Source of the DNA: Cephalotus follicularis
Taxonomy: Eukaryota; Streptophyta; Magnoliopsida; Oxalidales; Cephalotaceae
Length of the DNA: 64,000 bases
Assembly: GCA_001972305.1 (NCBI GenBank)
Contig: BDDD01001651.1
Span: forward strand, 241,300 to 305,299
Direction: 5' to 3'
Shown here piece after piece: positions 23,979-36,219 of this stretch. The notes under the pieces are model-generated. The model saw nothing but the letters and a program-made list of their open reading frames with translations, ran no database searches and had not been told where the DNA came from. How positions within the stretch are numbered: the first letter of the stretch is position 1; each line of letters opens with the position of its first letter. The position numbers were made by a program, and so were the translations under genes.

Positions 23979-24511
23979 TGTTGATACAAAAATCCTTCTT
24001 TCAACAGTATCTTACTTGGAGTACTTTGATTTGTTGGAGAAAACGCTGTAATATACCCGAGAAAAAAGATTGAATGGTGATTATCCCTGCGCAAATAGAA
24101 CAAACACGTTGAAAGTCCAGGAGGTTGTTCTCCTGGGGACACTCCAACGCTCAAATTAGGCAATGCACAGAGAATTTAAGGTTTTTTAATATGCAAAAAT
24201 GGCTGACCCGTTTAAAGTCGACGAATTTAGTATTTATAGGCCTGTATTGTAACTGTTGAGCATGAAAATCGGACTTAAAGCGTATCCCCTTAGGAAATAC
24301 CCGAGGATCTCGGGCATATCCCAGATATCCGCCGGATTTGGTGCTACTTTCCTGTTAGGCGTGGTGCCGTGAGCGTTATGCGCTATTTTGTGGGCTTGCA
24401 TCACCTAAGAATTATGACGCACTAATAATTTGTATTGTAATCCCTGACCACGTGTCAAGGCCTCATGAGAACACCTGACACTATACTTTAAATAGGATTT
24501 TTCTCATATCA
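23979..24511 (-). mobile_element. Short-family solo LTR with perfect 5-bp target duplication
   Basis: On the plus strand it runs TGTTGATACAAAAATCC ... TTTCTCATATCA, flanked by ATATT on both sides (23974-23978 and 24512-24516). It is 533 bp long and shares GGAGGTTGTTCTC and GGGGACACTCC with the three related copies. It has no coding sequence. Confidence 0.85.
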
Positions 24512-27500
24512 ATATTAAATATTTTACAGAAAATTATTATTATCAAAAATGGTAAGAGTAATATTTTTTGTCTCAAATTTTATATATTATTTTGTATAGC
24601 ATTGTTATTCTATATGTTAATGTGATTTAATATTCCCATTGCGAGAATTTTATCTACTAGCGATTTTTAATCGAAGTTATGATTTTTTTTTTCATGCTTA
24701 AAAACCTTTTTTCTTTTTGATTGAATAAGTTATATACTTTGTGTTTTAAAGAAATCTATACAAAGATTTCTTTTTTTTTTTAAAGAAGTTATGATGTTTT
24801 TTGTTTTTTTACTATTAAACGAACTAGCGTTATTAATTAGGCACAATTCCTCATTTGTTGTCGTAACATTAACTACACTGTAGCTAATTAAAGAAATGAA
24901 TTTTTTACTGTACAAAAAAAAATAAAGGGATTATACGGAAGATAAAAGGTTATGACGATAATCGGACAACGTAAAACATTGAGTCATTGCATAGGTTGCG
25001 AGGAAGGAAATCGTGGTAACTAATATTTTTTTCTTATTATTTTTAAAAGAACATTTTTAATAATTTTTTTTTAAAATAACATATTTTAATAAAATTAATT
25101 ATTATTTTACAACTTATGATATCTTAATGAACATTATGCCATTGCATGGGTTTATAGACTAGTAATATTTACTTATTGAAGCATAAATCATCGTTAACTT
25201 CTATGATTAGTACACTATTTAAGGTGAATTTTAAGAAATAGGATAAATTGTCATCTGGTGACAAATTTTTTAATTTGTCATCTAATTTTATACTATTAAA
25301 TATAACTTAATAGAGTGTATTAATTTTAAAACTCTAATTAATGTACTCTATTAATTGATATAAGATAGAATGACAAACTAAAAATTTTGCATTTAAGTGA
25401 CAATTTATCCTTACTCAATTTTTAAAGTGTATGTTGTTACTTTTTAAGTTAAATAGCTAGTTTTCTACCTCAACTTGTTATTCAACGTGTAATCATTTAT
25501 ATCAAATTTAGTTTGTTGTAAATACTCATCTCTACTTACAAAATTATGCAATAACATATATATTGTTAGTATACAGTTAGGCAAAAATAACAGTGTCACG
25601 CTATAATTCAATATCATTTTAAAAAACGAAAGTTGAAAATAATTTTTAACCCACCCGTAATTAAAAAACCCAACCCGTTTTTGCTACTAACCCATTTCAT
25701 TTTCACTACCCCAAGTATCCAACCTCTTCAATACTAGGCTAAATATTTAGATAGACATAGGTAATGTCTAGACACTCCTAATGATATAAATTCAAATAAA
25801 TTTTTTTAAAATAATAAATAACAAATTAACTAAATTTGATGATGTGTGATTGACTGTATGGTATGTTAAGTGTCGTGGTTTATCTATGAATAATTCTTAG
25901 GTGGATACAGTCTATAAATACACATTATCTTTATCTAAAATAAAATAATATTTTTTATCTCTCAACTCTTGCAAACCACGTGGACTGTTAATGGCTAGCA
26001 TGAATTTCTTGTAATATAACGAACTTATCTTGTGGAGGGTTAATAGGTAGCATGAATTTCTTTGAGTTGAATTTATCTTGTCTGCGGTGCAACTTTGACA
26101 TACCCATATAATCAAGTCACCAATTCCATTACCTTATACTTTGAGAATGTAATTGCAGTTGGAGATGGACTAACTATTTGGAGTATTGTTTTGCTTAAAA
26201 GCTGTTATCGGTTGTGCCAGTTCTATGTTGATCAAATATTGTGGAGATTTAAATTGTTTATATTTATGTTCATCATGATTTGCAGATCTAGCAGTAAAGT
26301 GGGTTGGGTAGTGAAATGTTGTTCTTTCCCAATTTGTGGTATTTAGCCTACTTTTTAGTACGATTGAAATGTCTAATCTGCAGGCTTAGGTCAGAGCTTT
26401 GGACAACACGCGCTTTTTAAGGGCTAGGTAATAAAGCCAAATGTTTCAAAATATATATAATTAAGAAGAACCCAAGATTAAAGAGAAAGAAAAAAAATCA
26501 GAGGATCTCCTGCGTATCTTGTTAGAGTTTGACATATACAATGCAATAAAGTTTTGATGGGAGGAAGAAGGGTAGTTTGGTAATTTAAGAAGGGGCAGAT
26601 GTGATGTCAGCGCATGCGTTGATCAGAGAAATAGACTTCGGTGCGTGTTTAATTGTAAGTTGAACCCTGGCTTAGACTAACCCACTGAGTAGACCCCCAA
26701 AAGTTGATCTATTTATGGGTATACCATTCATCACCCTTAATTACTCAACCCTTCAATGCCAATGACATTGTTAAAAAGGACATATGCCTTTTTATCGACA
26801 ACCAAACCATCCAACATTTTGTTGCCCAATCAATCTAATTCCTATCTGCAGTTAATACAACAGTCTCTATTTCCCGTAATTACCCTTGTTGGTTATTTAT
26901 TCATAAACAGATTATTTAGAACACCGTTTTTTTAACCATATTTTGTTATTAATTAAAAAATATATGTGTGATATACATGTCACTTAATATAATTATTATT
27001 GATGTTAACCTAACTACTCAGTGACGTGAATTGTTTAGATTAATGGCTAATGGTGCATTGATTTACAGTAATTAAATATTAATTATTGAATGGATACAAT
27101 TGTTTGATAACTGTACTGATTAAAAGATCTGAATATGTATATTTTCTTATTTTAATTTTTAAAATTATATATTAAAGAATATGTTATTTTATAAAAATTA
27201 GAGTAAATTATAAATGATGGTTATTATTTATGTTCTAACATAAAAGTGTTTTTAAATTTATATTAATTACTGATATAATATAAATAATCAATTTAAACAT
27301 AATAATATTATTTATGATCATGAGTCTTTTATTATATTTCTATTTGTTATCATTTTTAACAATTCATCCGATAATAAAATTAATTAAATAATAACACAAT
27401 GATAGTAGATAGTCTGATAGAGAATGAAAAAAATGTAAAAAAACACAATGGTTGATGATCTATCATTTTAAAAATAGTATGATAATATTTTTATCTAAAT

Positions 27501-27910
27501 AGTCAATCGACTGTTTCTTTTATCTAATAACTGATGTAAATAATATTTTTTGAATAAAAAGTAATAAGTGATATTTAGTACTTATTTTATTTTAAAAGTC
27601 AAACAAATACACTTTTGAATCTTTTAATTATTCATCAAGTATAAATAATAATAAGTATTTCAATAAATACAAATAAATGAAGTTATAAGAGTTAAGTATT
27701 TTCTCGCACTATATACTAATTAAAATAAAGGCAAAATGGCCATAAGGAAAGTCAAACATAGAAAAGCTACAATGCTACTAATATTTAGTTGCTATATACT
27801 GTAAGTCTACAAGATATGTTAGTTTGTCTGAAGATACATATATAAATATTATAGGGAAGACAACCACGCGACACCGGCACACAATGTGCATGCATACCAC
27901 GTAAGATGAA
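24512..27910. other. AT-rich intergenic region
   Basis: No gene recognised. It includes a MITE at 25241-25410. Frames such as 26095-26346 have no domain and no conserved look. 26500-26700 is slightly less AT-rich but shows no coding pattern. Confidence 0.55.
25241..25410. mobile_element. Small MITE (170 bp)
   Basis: Perfect terminal inverted repeats GGATAAATTGTCA / TGACAATTTATCC enclose an AT-rich body with a second pair of inverted arms around TGTACTCTATTAATT. A related element occurs at 56033-56210. The target duplication is unclear. Confidence 0.65.
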
Positions 27911-27912
27911 GT

Positions 27913-27934
27913 GTATATATATATATATATATAT
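27913..27934. repeat. (AT)n microsatellite
   Basis: About 11 units of TA. It lies in non-coding sequence. Confidence 0.9.
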
Positions 27935-28229
27935 AGCGAGAGAGACCATGCATGAGAAAGAAATTAATGAAGAACAGTGTTTTAAGCTGTACCAAAAGCG
28001 TGACATCTGGGGTAGTGGTTGTAGCGCAATGGAAGGTCGCTTTCTTAATTCACCTCTTCATGAGACAATCAGAATTCATATTCCTTCATGCTTCTCTCAT
28101 GTCCATCTCTCTGTTTAACATGAATAATATATGTTGTATAATAGGAAAGGGAAAAAAAAAGAAGACAATTTTAATGGGTAAATGATTAAAGTCAAAGCAT
28201 GAGAGTTTCAATAATTGCAATGAAGCTAA

Positions 28230-28510
28230 AAGCGTGACAAATGTTGGCAGGGCACCGCCGGGAAGTGGCGGTCACAAGCTACCAACTTACGATTTAAAGT
28301 CTCTAATTGAATTCCTTAGGAGGATTGATTCAATAATTGCTATGACCCCAAAAGCAAGGACACACCCCTTCTTGTCCATTGTATGCTGCCCTGCAACTCC
28401 ATGCCATTGTTCCTTTATCTGCTCATGAGTCAGAGGTTGCCAGCTTGGCATGGACCAGGGAAGGCATCTCTGCTCTGCCCTGCCTTTGGGCTTGGGCCTA
28501 ATACCCAAGC
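28230..28510. other. Unassigned GC-richer island
   Basis: A roughly 280-bp patch, richer in G and C than its surroundings, is open in one frame on each strand (plus 28234-28428; minus 28287-28508). I recognise no domain. It begins with a short hairpin-like ACCGCCGGGAAGTGGCGGT and ends at a GGGCTTGGGCC palindrome-like run. It could be an exon remnant or a non-coding RNA locus, but nothing decides this. Confidence 0.25.
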
Positions 28511-28665
28511 TTTTTATTTATCATTTTTTGTCATTTCTTACTAGGTTGACTTTGGCAGCCCGGACCACTTTCTTTAAATCAAAAGGACAATGAAACCGGG
28601 AAGTATTGATGTATCTCTCAAATATACAAGCTCATGCACAATCACACAAATATATTGATAACAGT

Positions 28666-29246
28666 TAATATGGTAAAATTCTTTTTTTTTAAACATAAGA
28701 ACACGTGTCTCCAGAAGATGACGATATATGTCATTCCAGGGTCAGGGCACGTGGCCTATCACTATATCGAAAAGGAAAAAGACCATCAAATCCATAGACG
28801 TGTACGTCACCATATCAAAAAGGGAAAATGCCACCAAATCCGAAGACGTTGATGCCACTACATCAAAAAGGGAAAATGTCACCAAATCCAGCGGAGATTA
28901 GGGGAAATGCTTGGACTCCTGAGGCATTTTCCTTAGGGGCAACCACCAACTCCTGATTGGATGCTCAACAGTTACATTGGAAGTTTATAAATACAAAATC
29001 AAACGACTTCAATCAGGTCAACCATTTTTGCACTATAAAGAACCTAGTTTCTCTGTGCAATCACTAACTTGAGCGTCGGAGTGTCCCCGAGAGAACAACC
29101 TCATGGACCTTCAACCTTTGTGTTCTTATTGTGCAGGGATTCTCAACCACCGAAACGACCTTTCTCGGACAGATTCCAGCGTTTCCCTAAACAAATCAAG
29201 CCCTTACACGTGGGGTACTGTTGAGGGAAAATTTTCTGCATCAACA
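28666..29246 (+). mobile_element. Short-family solo LTR
   Basis: It ends TTTTCTGCATCAACA on the plus strand; the start is decayed (TAATATGG where sisters have TGATATGAG). The flanks ACAGT (28661-28665) and AAAGT (29247-29251) match at four of five bases. It shares the ACTTGAGCGTCGGAGTGTCC and CCCTTACACGTGGGGTACTG segments with 17946-18691. The 78-codon frame at 29103-29339 runs past the LTR edge and is not a gene. Confidence 0.7.
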
Positions 29247-29501
29247 AAAGTGATTATAATCAATCATTTTAGGAGAAATATCAAACTTAGATATGATAGA
29301 TCGTTAAAAAATGAGATAGTTAAGATTTATATTTTATAAATTTAATTATTGAATTCGATAATTTATATAGCTAGACCTTCTTTATAATTTTTAATTTGAT
29401 TAAATATATTTAATTATTTTAATTTCACTTGAAAAAAATTTAAGCTGATTATCTATAAATATATATCCTATTAACTCTAAACATTGATTCCCTTTATAAT
29501 A

Positions 29502-29979
29502 TGATATGAGAAAAATTTTATTCAAATAAGGCACTGTCATGTGTTTTCCGGAGCTATAGCCAGGTGGTCAGACCATTTAAAATTTAAAATGATAACTCAT
29601 GAGATAACGTCTCGGCGCCAAATAAGGAAATGGACGAGATTCTCGACTGATTCCCAGGAACTCATAATGATCTCCGCAATGCAAGTAAAGACAGTTACAA
29701 TCAGGTAGTCTTATAAATATCTGAAAGAAACACAATACACAGGTCAGTCAATTCTATACTAAAACTACCTTATTGTATCTTCTCTATCATTATCTGACTT
29801 AAGCATCGGAGTGTCCCCATGAGTAAAACTCTTGTACCTTCATTTAGTTTGCTTCTTGTGTGCAAGAAGGATCACAAAACATCATTCCAATACTTTCTTT
29901 GGAGTATTCAACGCGTTTCTTTCAACAAATTAAACCTCTACACGTAGGGAATGTTGTGTTGTTGATTTCGACATCAACA
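29502..29979 (+). mobile_element. Short-family solo LTR
   Basis: It starts TGATATGAGAAAAATTTTA and ends GACATCAACA. The flanks TAATA (29497-29501) and TAATT (29980-29984) match at four of five bases. It is 478 bp long and clearly diverged from the copy 255 bp to its left, so the two are independent insertions rather than one element. Confidence 0.75.
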
Positions 29980-30150
29980 TAATTGTTTTTTTTTCATGTA
30001 ATCGTACTAAAATTAAGTATTTATATATATTTAATAAAATTTAATCTGCAAATTAGTATTACAATCATTATATAATTTCTTTATATGCAAATAAAACATT
30101 TTTAATAGTTTATTCGATAACTACCTGTAAATATTTGATTAATTTAAAAT

Positions 30151-30945
30151 CTGGTCTCATGGTAGCTTATAATGAAAAATGATTCCAACTTAAACACTAT
30201 TATTTAATCCAAACCAACCAAATCTGATCTATAGTCTTTTCATGATCCCTTTATTTCTAGCAGGTAAATACTCTTTTTGGTAATGCTGTGTGTTTCGTAA
30301 AAGTGCTTTTAGTAAAAATGTTTCTGTCAAAAGTGTTGTGAGAAAGGTGAAAAGTGCTTCTGGAGTAAATACGTGTTTGGTAAAAATATTTTTGAAACTG
30401 CTGTAGACATTTTAAATGATTGAAATGGACATGAAATTATATATGCTATATAAACATGTGGTTGACAAAAGCACTTTTCGAACTGACATCACTAGACCAG
30501 TTTGAAAAGTACTTTTACTCATTTTAAAAACAAAAGGACTTTTAAAATCTGGTCTCATGGTACCTTATAATGAAAAATGATTCCAACTTAAACACTATTA
30601 TTTAATCCAAACCAACCAAATCTGATATATAGTCTTTTCATGATCCCTTTATTTCTAACAGCCAAAGACTCTGTTTGGTAATACTGTGTGTTTCGTAAAA
30701 GTACTTTTAGTAAAAATGCTTTTGTCAAAAGTGCTGTGAGAAAGGTGAAAAGTACTTCTAGAGTAAATATGTATTTGGCAAAAATATTTTTAAAACTGTT
30801 GTAGACATTTTAAATGATTGAAATTGACATGAAATTATAAATGTTTTATAAATATGTGGTTGACAAAAGCACTTTTCGAACAGACTTCACTAGACCAGTT
30901 TGAAAAGTATTTTTGCTCCTTTTAAAAACAAAAGGAATTTTACTA
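30151..30945. repeat. Tandem 397-bp duplication
   Basis: Two units begin TCTGGTCTCATGGTA at 30151 and 30548. Each has about 120 bp of flanking sequence followed by the 5' part of a MITE (TTTGGTAATRCTGTGTGTTTC). The second unit continues into the MITE's 3' end, so the duplication copied flank plus the start of the element. Confidence 0.85.
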
Positions 30946-31037
30946 AAAATACTTTTGCTGAAACTTTACCAAATACTAACTTAAGAAAAATTGTGTTTGA
31001 AAAGTGATTTTGACAATTCAAAAGTATTACCAAACAG
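30671..31037. mobile_element. MITE with perfect 15-bp terminal inverted repeats
   Basis: CTGTTTGGTAATACT (30671-30685) pairs with AGTATTACCAAACAG (31023-31037). The interior is rich in AAAAGTRCTTTT-like words and non-coding. No clear target duplication was found, so the superfamily is not assigned. A 5' half-copy lies upstream in the 397-bp duplication. Confidence 0.75.
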
Positions 31038-32966
31038 GACAGAAATAGAAGAATTTGAAAGTTGTTACGACGTAATAATATTTTTTAAAGAGAAATTGAG
31101 TATGTCCTCCTTTACGTAGAGGTAAAACAACACGTGTCCCTTTGGCACTTTCCTGAGCCTGGGTAATTTCCTTCTCTTATTTAATTCACGTATTTCCATC
31201 TTTCTTTTTCAAGGGTAAATGATATTTACTCACTAAATGGTGTCATGATTTGGTTATATATGTTCATGACCGTTAGATATCACAATAAATGTTAATTATG
31301 ATAGCGATTTTTTCATCATTTGAGATTCATTGAGAGATAATAATAGTGTGAAACACGATTCGTCGATAGAAATCAACGGTTTGCGAAGTCACTCGACATG
31401 TTTATGGGACAAGAACCATGCGAGGGAGCAAGTATAAACATGTATGGTGATTAGGAATGATGATCATGACAATCATACATATGATAAACATTATGAATAA
31501 AGCACAGGTTTTCAGTTCAATGGTAAAGCTAGAAGCAACCCCTAAAGGATTCTTTTCAATATGTGATAGCCTATGGTATTGGTAATAATTATATCATTGA
31601 ACATGTAAGTACTATTGATTATGTTTGTCATTATCATGTTTAAAACAAAAACATCGAACCCCACTCTTTTTGATATTGTTTGGAGAACCCAAAATAAAAT
31701 TAGTCACATATATAAAGATATTTGACTCCCAGACTATTAGTTAAAAAAAATTAAGAACAATATCATCAATACTATGTCATCGACCGACACCCTAATACAT
31801 TAACACCACGTGTCTTAACGCTTTTAATAACTTTGTTATCAAATTGAATTTTTTTGAAATAAAGTATAACTATAAAGTATATATAAATTGATAATTAGAA
31901 TCGTACTAACAAAGAACTGAATTATAACCGTATTACAAGATGATATTTTTAAAAAAAATCTAATTCCAGAATGATTATGGTATCAATTTATAAAATTTGA
32001 TACGGTTCTACATCGGCTGAGTATTAGAATCATGGACCCGAAACCAACTGAGTATATTACTCTTCTACTTAAATATATATATTCTACATATTACCAAAAA
32101 AAACCACACACACACATATAACCTAAACCTCAAATAATAAAAATAGTTTATTAGATTTTTTTGTTACTAATGGGTCTGGTTCGGTTCGGTTCTGGTACTA
32201 ATATAATATATCTGTATTGGGGCTGGTCCGGTTCTGATCCCACATCAAAGAGTGCAGGATTCTGGGTCTCATACTACCTGTGCTGAAACTGATCTGTTAC
32301 CATTCCTACTATAAAAAGAATAGATAAACTTAAAATGAAAACCCGTATCATTTCTTAATTTGAAAAAATAAATAGCATATGTTGTTTCATCTAAACAATA
32401 AAGAGGAAAAAAAATAGTAATTACAAAAGTTATTCTATTTTTTTTCGTTTATTTATTGTATCAACTAATTATATTTTACTAATAGCATCAGTGGTAATAC
32501 ATAGATACATCAAAGATTAAAAAGAAATCATGTGCCATTTTGTTTAGAAGCTAAATAAGCAAGTGTTCTTTATTCTATATATCGAGATGTTATTATAATC
32601 CTAATTAGGCATGGAACCCATATAATCATTCTGTTAGTTAAAAATCAAAATGTAATGAGGGTGATAGGCTTTAATACCACAAATAATGACAAAATCAACA
32701 TCACATGAAAATCACGCGCCTTAATATTAGAGTAGGATCAGTACATTGCAAAATCTTAGAAGAAAAATCACTCTTCTGTTTCAAGTGTGATTTGTCAACT
32801 TGGGTTTGTCAGTCAAACCAATTTCTCAAAAGGAGAAATATTAAAGAATTAATTAAAAAAACAAGAAAGAGAGCATGATATATAAATAAATAAATAAACA
32901 AAACGGGTTAATGGTTTATGTTTATAACTTTATTATATGATTATTTGAAAGATGAAAAAGAATGGC
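31038..32966. other. Upstream region of the HD-Zip gene
   Basis: About 1.9 kb of AT-rich sequence lacks open frames of note. It contains simple GGTTCGGTTCGGTTC-type repeats at about 32172-32190 and short ACACAC runs. It probably includes the promoter of the gene that follows, but apart from the TATA box I can point to no specific sites. Confidence 0.4.
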
Positions 32967-32973
32967 TATAAAG
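32967..32973 (+). promoter_or_regulatory. TATA box of the HD-Zip gene
   Basis: TATAAAG lies 128 bp before the start codon, with a pyrimidine-rich region just downstream. It is a good fit for a plant core promoter; transcription would start near 33000. Confidence 0.6.
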
Positions 32974-33015
32974 ACTCTTTCTCTTCTTTCAAGTGCTTTC
33001 AATCCAAAACCGCCC

Positions 33016-33042
<27 letters not shown>
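33016..33042 (+). repeat. (CT)n tract in the 5' leader
   Basis: About 13 CT units lie between the TATA box and the ATG. CT/GA tracts in plant leaders are known targets of BPC/GAGA-binding proteins; that role here is inference. Confidence 0.8.
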
Positions 33043-33046
<4 letters not shown>

Positions 33047-33094
33047 GGTAGGACTGTAGTAGTATTGAATACTCCACATATATGCGAAGGAGAA

Positions 33095-34507
33095 ATGGAG
33101 CTTGGTTTAAGCTTAGGAGATGCATCGAAGCCATTTGGGATCATGGATAAGTCTCGTGAAGTAGTCACCACCACCAAAGGTGTAGGGTTTTGCATGGCCT
33201 TATCAATCGGTTCAAATCTTATAGATCATCAACAAACAACAGAAGTAAAGAAAACAAAACCCTCCTCAGATGAAGATCGCCATCAAATTAGTGCCTTAAA
33301 CGATCCACCAATTCAGCTTAATCTCCTACCAAACACTCCTGTTCTTTGGCCATCCTCCGATAATGGTAAATAACAAACACACACAAAATATTTCTTTGTA
33401 TTTCTTTGATTTGCTAGTATTTGGTTTTTGTTTTTCATTTCTTTGATCTCTGGGGTATATACATAGGGAGTAGTGAGGGTGGTTCTTCTGGGCAAATGGG
33501 AAGAGGGTTTGATGTGAACAGGTTTCCCAATTCAGTAGAAGACACACAAGAGGCCGTGTCATCTTCACCACCAAACAGTGCTGCGTCTTCGTTTCATCAG
33601 ATGGACTTCTGCATGTATACTAGTACTGGATCGTTAGGGAGGCACATGAGGGACCTTGTTGCTGATGGTGGTGTTGGGAATAATGAAGTTGTTGATGCTG
33701 AGAGAACTTCCTCTAGAGCTAGTGATGATGATGAGAATGGTAGCTCTAGAAAGAAACTTAGGCTCTCTAAAGAACAGTCTGCTTTTCTTGAAGAAAGTTT
33801 CAAAGAACACAGTACTCTCAATCCTGTAAGTACCCTTTTGTAATCTCTTCATATATAGTGATAATTTGTTTCCTATTATTAGTATGTATCTGTCTATAAT
33901 GTTTTGTTAAGAATCTAGTATGTTCTTTATTTTGACCTTTGGTTCTTGGTTATGTAGAAGCAAAAACTTGCACTTGCAAAGCAACTCAATCTTCGTCCAC
34001 GCCAAGTAGAAGTATGGTTTCAAAATAGAAGAGCAAGGTCTAATTTTTTTTTATCTATTTATTAAATATTTCTAGTTTCTTGTTTTTGGTTAAATATTTA
34101 AACGGGAATTTATATTGAAGTGACTTTTTTTTATGTTGTCTAGGACTAAATTGAAGCAAACAGAGGTGGACTGTGATCACTTGAAGAGGTGCTGCGAGAC
34201 TTTGACTGAAGAGAACAGAAGACTACACAAGGAGCTTCAAGAACTGAGGGCTTTGAAAGCTTCAAATCCATTCTACATGCAATTACCAGCCACAACTCTA
34301 ACCATGTGTCCCTCTTGTGAGCGAGTGGCAACAACCACCACCACCACCACCACCACCATAAGCAACACTGATAGCACTGACCCAACATCTAAAGCCAATG
34401 GATTTTCTCTTACTAGACCAAGATTTTATCCATTTTCTCAGGCCCAGAATCATACCCAAGCTTCTACGACTTCAAGAGATCATGTAGTGAAACATGTAGA
34501 GAAATAG
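33095..34507 (+). CDS. HAT14: Class II HD-Zip transcription factor, HAT14-like
   Basis: Four exons: 33095-33365, 33467-33825, 33958-34037 and 34144-34507. All introns are GT-AG, and the joined frame is 358 codons including TAG. The 357-residue protein begins MELGLSLGD, with an LxLxL (EAR) repressor motif at residues 3-7 and the class II N-terminal region. The homeodomain is at about 185-241 with the recognition-helix signature VWFQNRRAR. The leucine zipper has L250, L257, L264 and L271, and the class II hallmark CPSCE is at 292-296. Nine threonines in a row (300-308) come from an ACC repeat. Exon breaks inside the homeodomain fit the family. Such factors repress genes in shade and auxin responses in the nucleus. 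The long N-terminal half and the [20 protein letters not shown] block fit HAT14 best among class II members. The start is supported by position and by the conserved first residues. Confidence 0.93.
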
Positions 34508-36019
34508 TTTTAGCTTTGGTTGTTATGATTTTTGGATCTTGGTTTTGGGTCTTTGTACATGGAGAAAGTTTAGAGACTCAAATGGGTTTGGTCAAGAACT
34601 TTTCTCCTGTTTTGGGGATTCAATTTTCTTTTCCATGTTCTTAATATTGAGAGGGGCTCTCTTTCTGGATTTAGTTTGTGGTTGATAGAATCAGCAAGAA
34701 AAAACACTGAATATTTAGAGAGAAGAATGAAGAGGAACAAAAGAAGAATTCTTTGTTACTATTAGTGGGTCCTTTCATTTTCTTGCAAAGCACAAGCATA
34801 AGAAATTATAATACAGAGAAATTAAGTTGTGTGTATGGATGCAAATGCAACTTTTCCTTTGTTAGTTTTTGTTACAATTTCACAGTATCGCAGTAACAAC
34901 AGTAATAGCAACAGTAGTGTTAAATTTAATGTTGGATAACTTTGAATAATAAATATTTCTCGATAATATCTCAAAAAGGTTTGATTAACATTTATTAATG
35001 AATCGATGAATTTTTTTGTAGTTTCATTTTTTTGACGGTGATGTATTAATAAATATTATAATTATTTTGATTTTTAGTTATTTAGAATATTACCCAAATG
35101 TTTTTAGTTGGGTTTAGAATTTGAGTATGTTTGGGCGTGGTTTAAGGGACTTTATGTCAAAATGATAATGATAATGATTTGATTCGAAGCAACATTAATG
35201 AGAGAAGAGGAGGAGGAGGAGGCGTGGGTTAACGGGAAGTATGTGGGGTTAGGAGAGCAAGAAGTCAGGAATGTCATATTAATGAATAATGAAGATTGTC
35301 CCTTAAAGTGAGGTACCCCTTTTGGAGTTCCAATTATGAGTACACACGAGGGAAGAACATTTCTCATTATTTCATTTAAAACCAATTGATAGGCACCTGA
35401 ATTTTCACGAGATATTCCTCTTCTTTTTCATCCAAGTAAATCTCTTATATCATAACGATCCACTTGGTTCAGGTAATAAAATTGTAACATATCTAATTAT
35501 AAAAAGTTTTTATGTTTTCACGTCATTTCCATAAGGCCTTCCACAGCACCTTTTTGAAGTTTCAGACACAAGTATGTCCACATAAGAGATGATATTTAGA
35601 GATGCTTTAATCGATAAAATTTAAGATTTGTTATAAACTTCTGGATTATTAACTCACAAAAGAAAATTATACTAGAGAGAAAGTAAGAGAGAATAAGAGA
35701 TTTCTTATTATGAATTCCTTAATTTCTTCTTAACATTACATTCCTATTTATAGGAGTTTGTTGGAATAGTGTTTAGAATAGTAATTCACTATGCTGGCGG
35801 CTGTGGCGGCTGCTTTATAATAAGATTTTTAATTATGAGATTTTTAATTTGATTTTTTTTTCATGACCCCTTGTAGCTAGTTGAGCCACGAATAGATTCT
35901 TTGATTAGTAACAAAAAATTGATATAGGGCCAAACATAGAGTATTTAAAAAAAATTAAAGTCCATTACCTGTTTTTATTATGTACTATTTTAATAGGTAG
36001 AATACGTGACCTGATCCTC
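34508..36019. other. 3' region of the HD-Zip gene and spacer
   Basis: The 3' untranslated region follows the stop; an AATAAATA run near 34946 is one possible poly(A) signal. The remainder is AT-rich with a (GAG)n-like run at about 35202-35221. I see no other gene. Confidence 0.4.
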
Positions 36020-36150
36020 TGTTGCCTGCAAGGCAGCCTAAGTGTGTTGCCTGCATGGCAGTCGTTGGATCTGACCAGCATAATGTCATACGCACCAGAT
36101 CAAACGGCTGTTATACGGGCAACACACTTAGGCTACCCTGCAGGCAGCAA
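36020..36150. mobile_element. Foldback MITE-like element
   Basis: About 35-bp inverted arms (GTTGCCTGCAAGGCAGCCTA at the left, with the complement ending GCAGGCAGCAA at the right) share CCTAAGTGTGTTGCC exactly. The centre is under 60 bp and partly palindromic (TTGGATCTG / CCAGATCAA). A 71-codon frame across it is chance. Confidence 0.65.
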
Positions 36151-36219
36151 ATGATCATATCCCGGAGAATACTTGGCATCACCATTAGAGATGATAATAG
36201 ACCAGACTGGCCCTATTTA

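Noticed and set aside
28400-28480. Possible microRNA precursor (resemblance of CCAGGGAAG to the miR408 complement, and GGAGTTGCAGGGCA to miR164)
   Set aside because: Only partial matches, and I cannot find a paired arm forming a proper hairpin.
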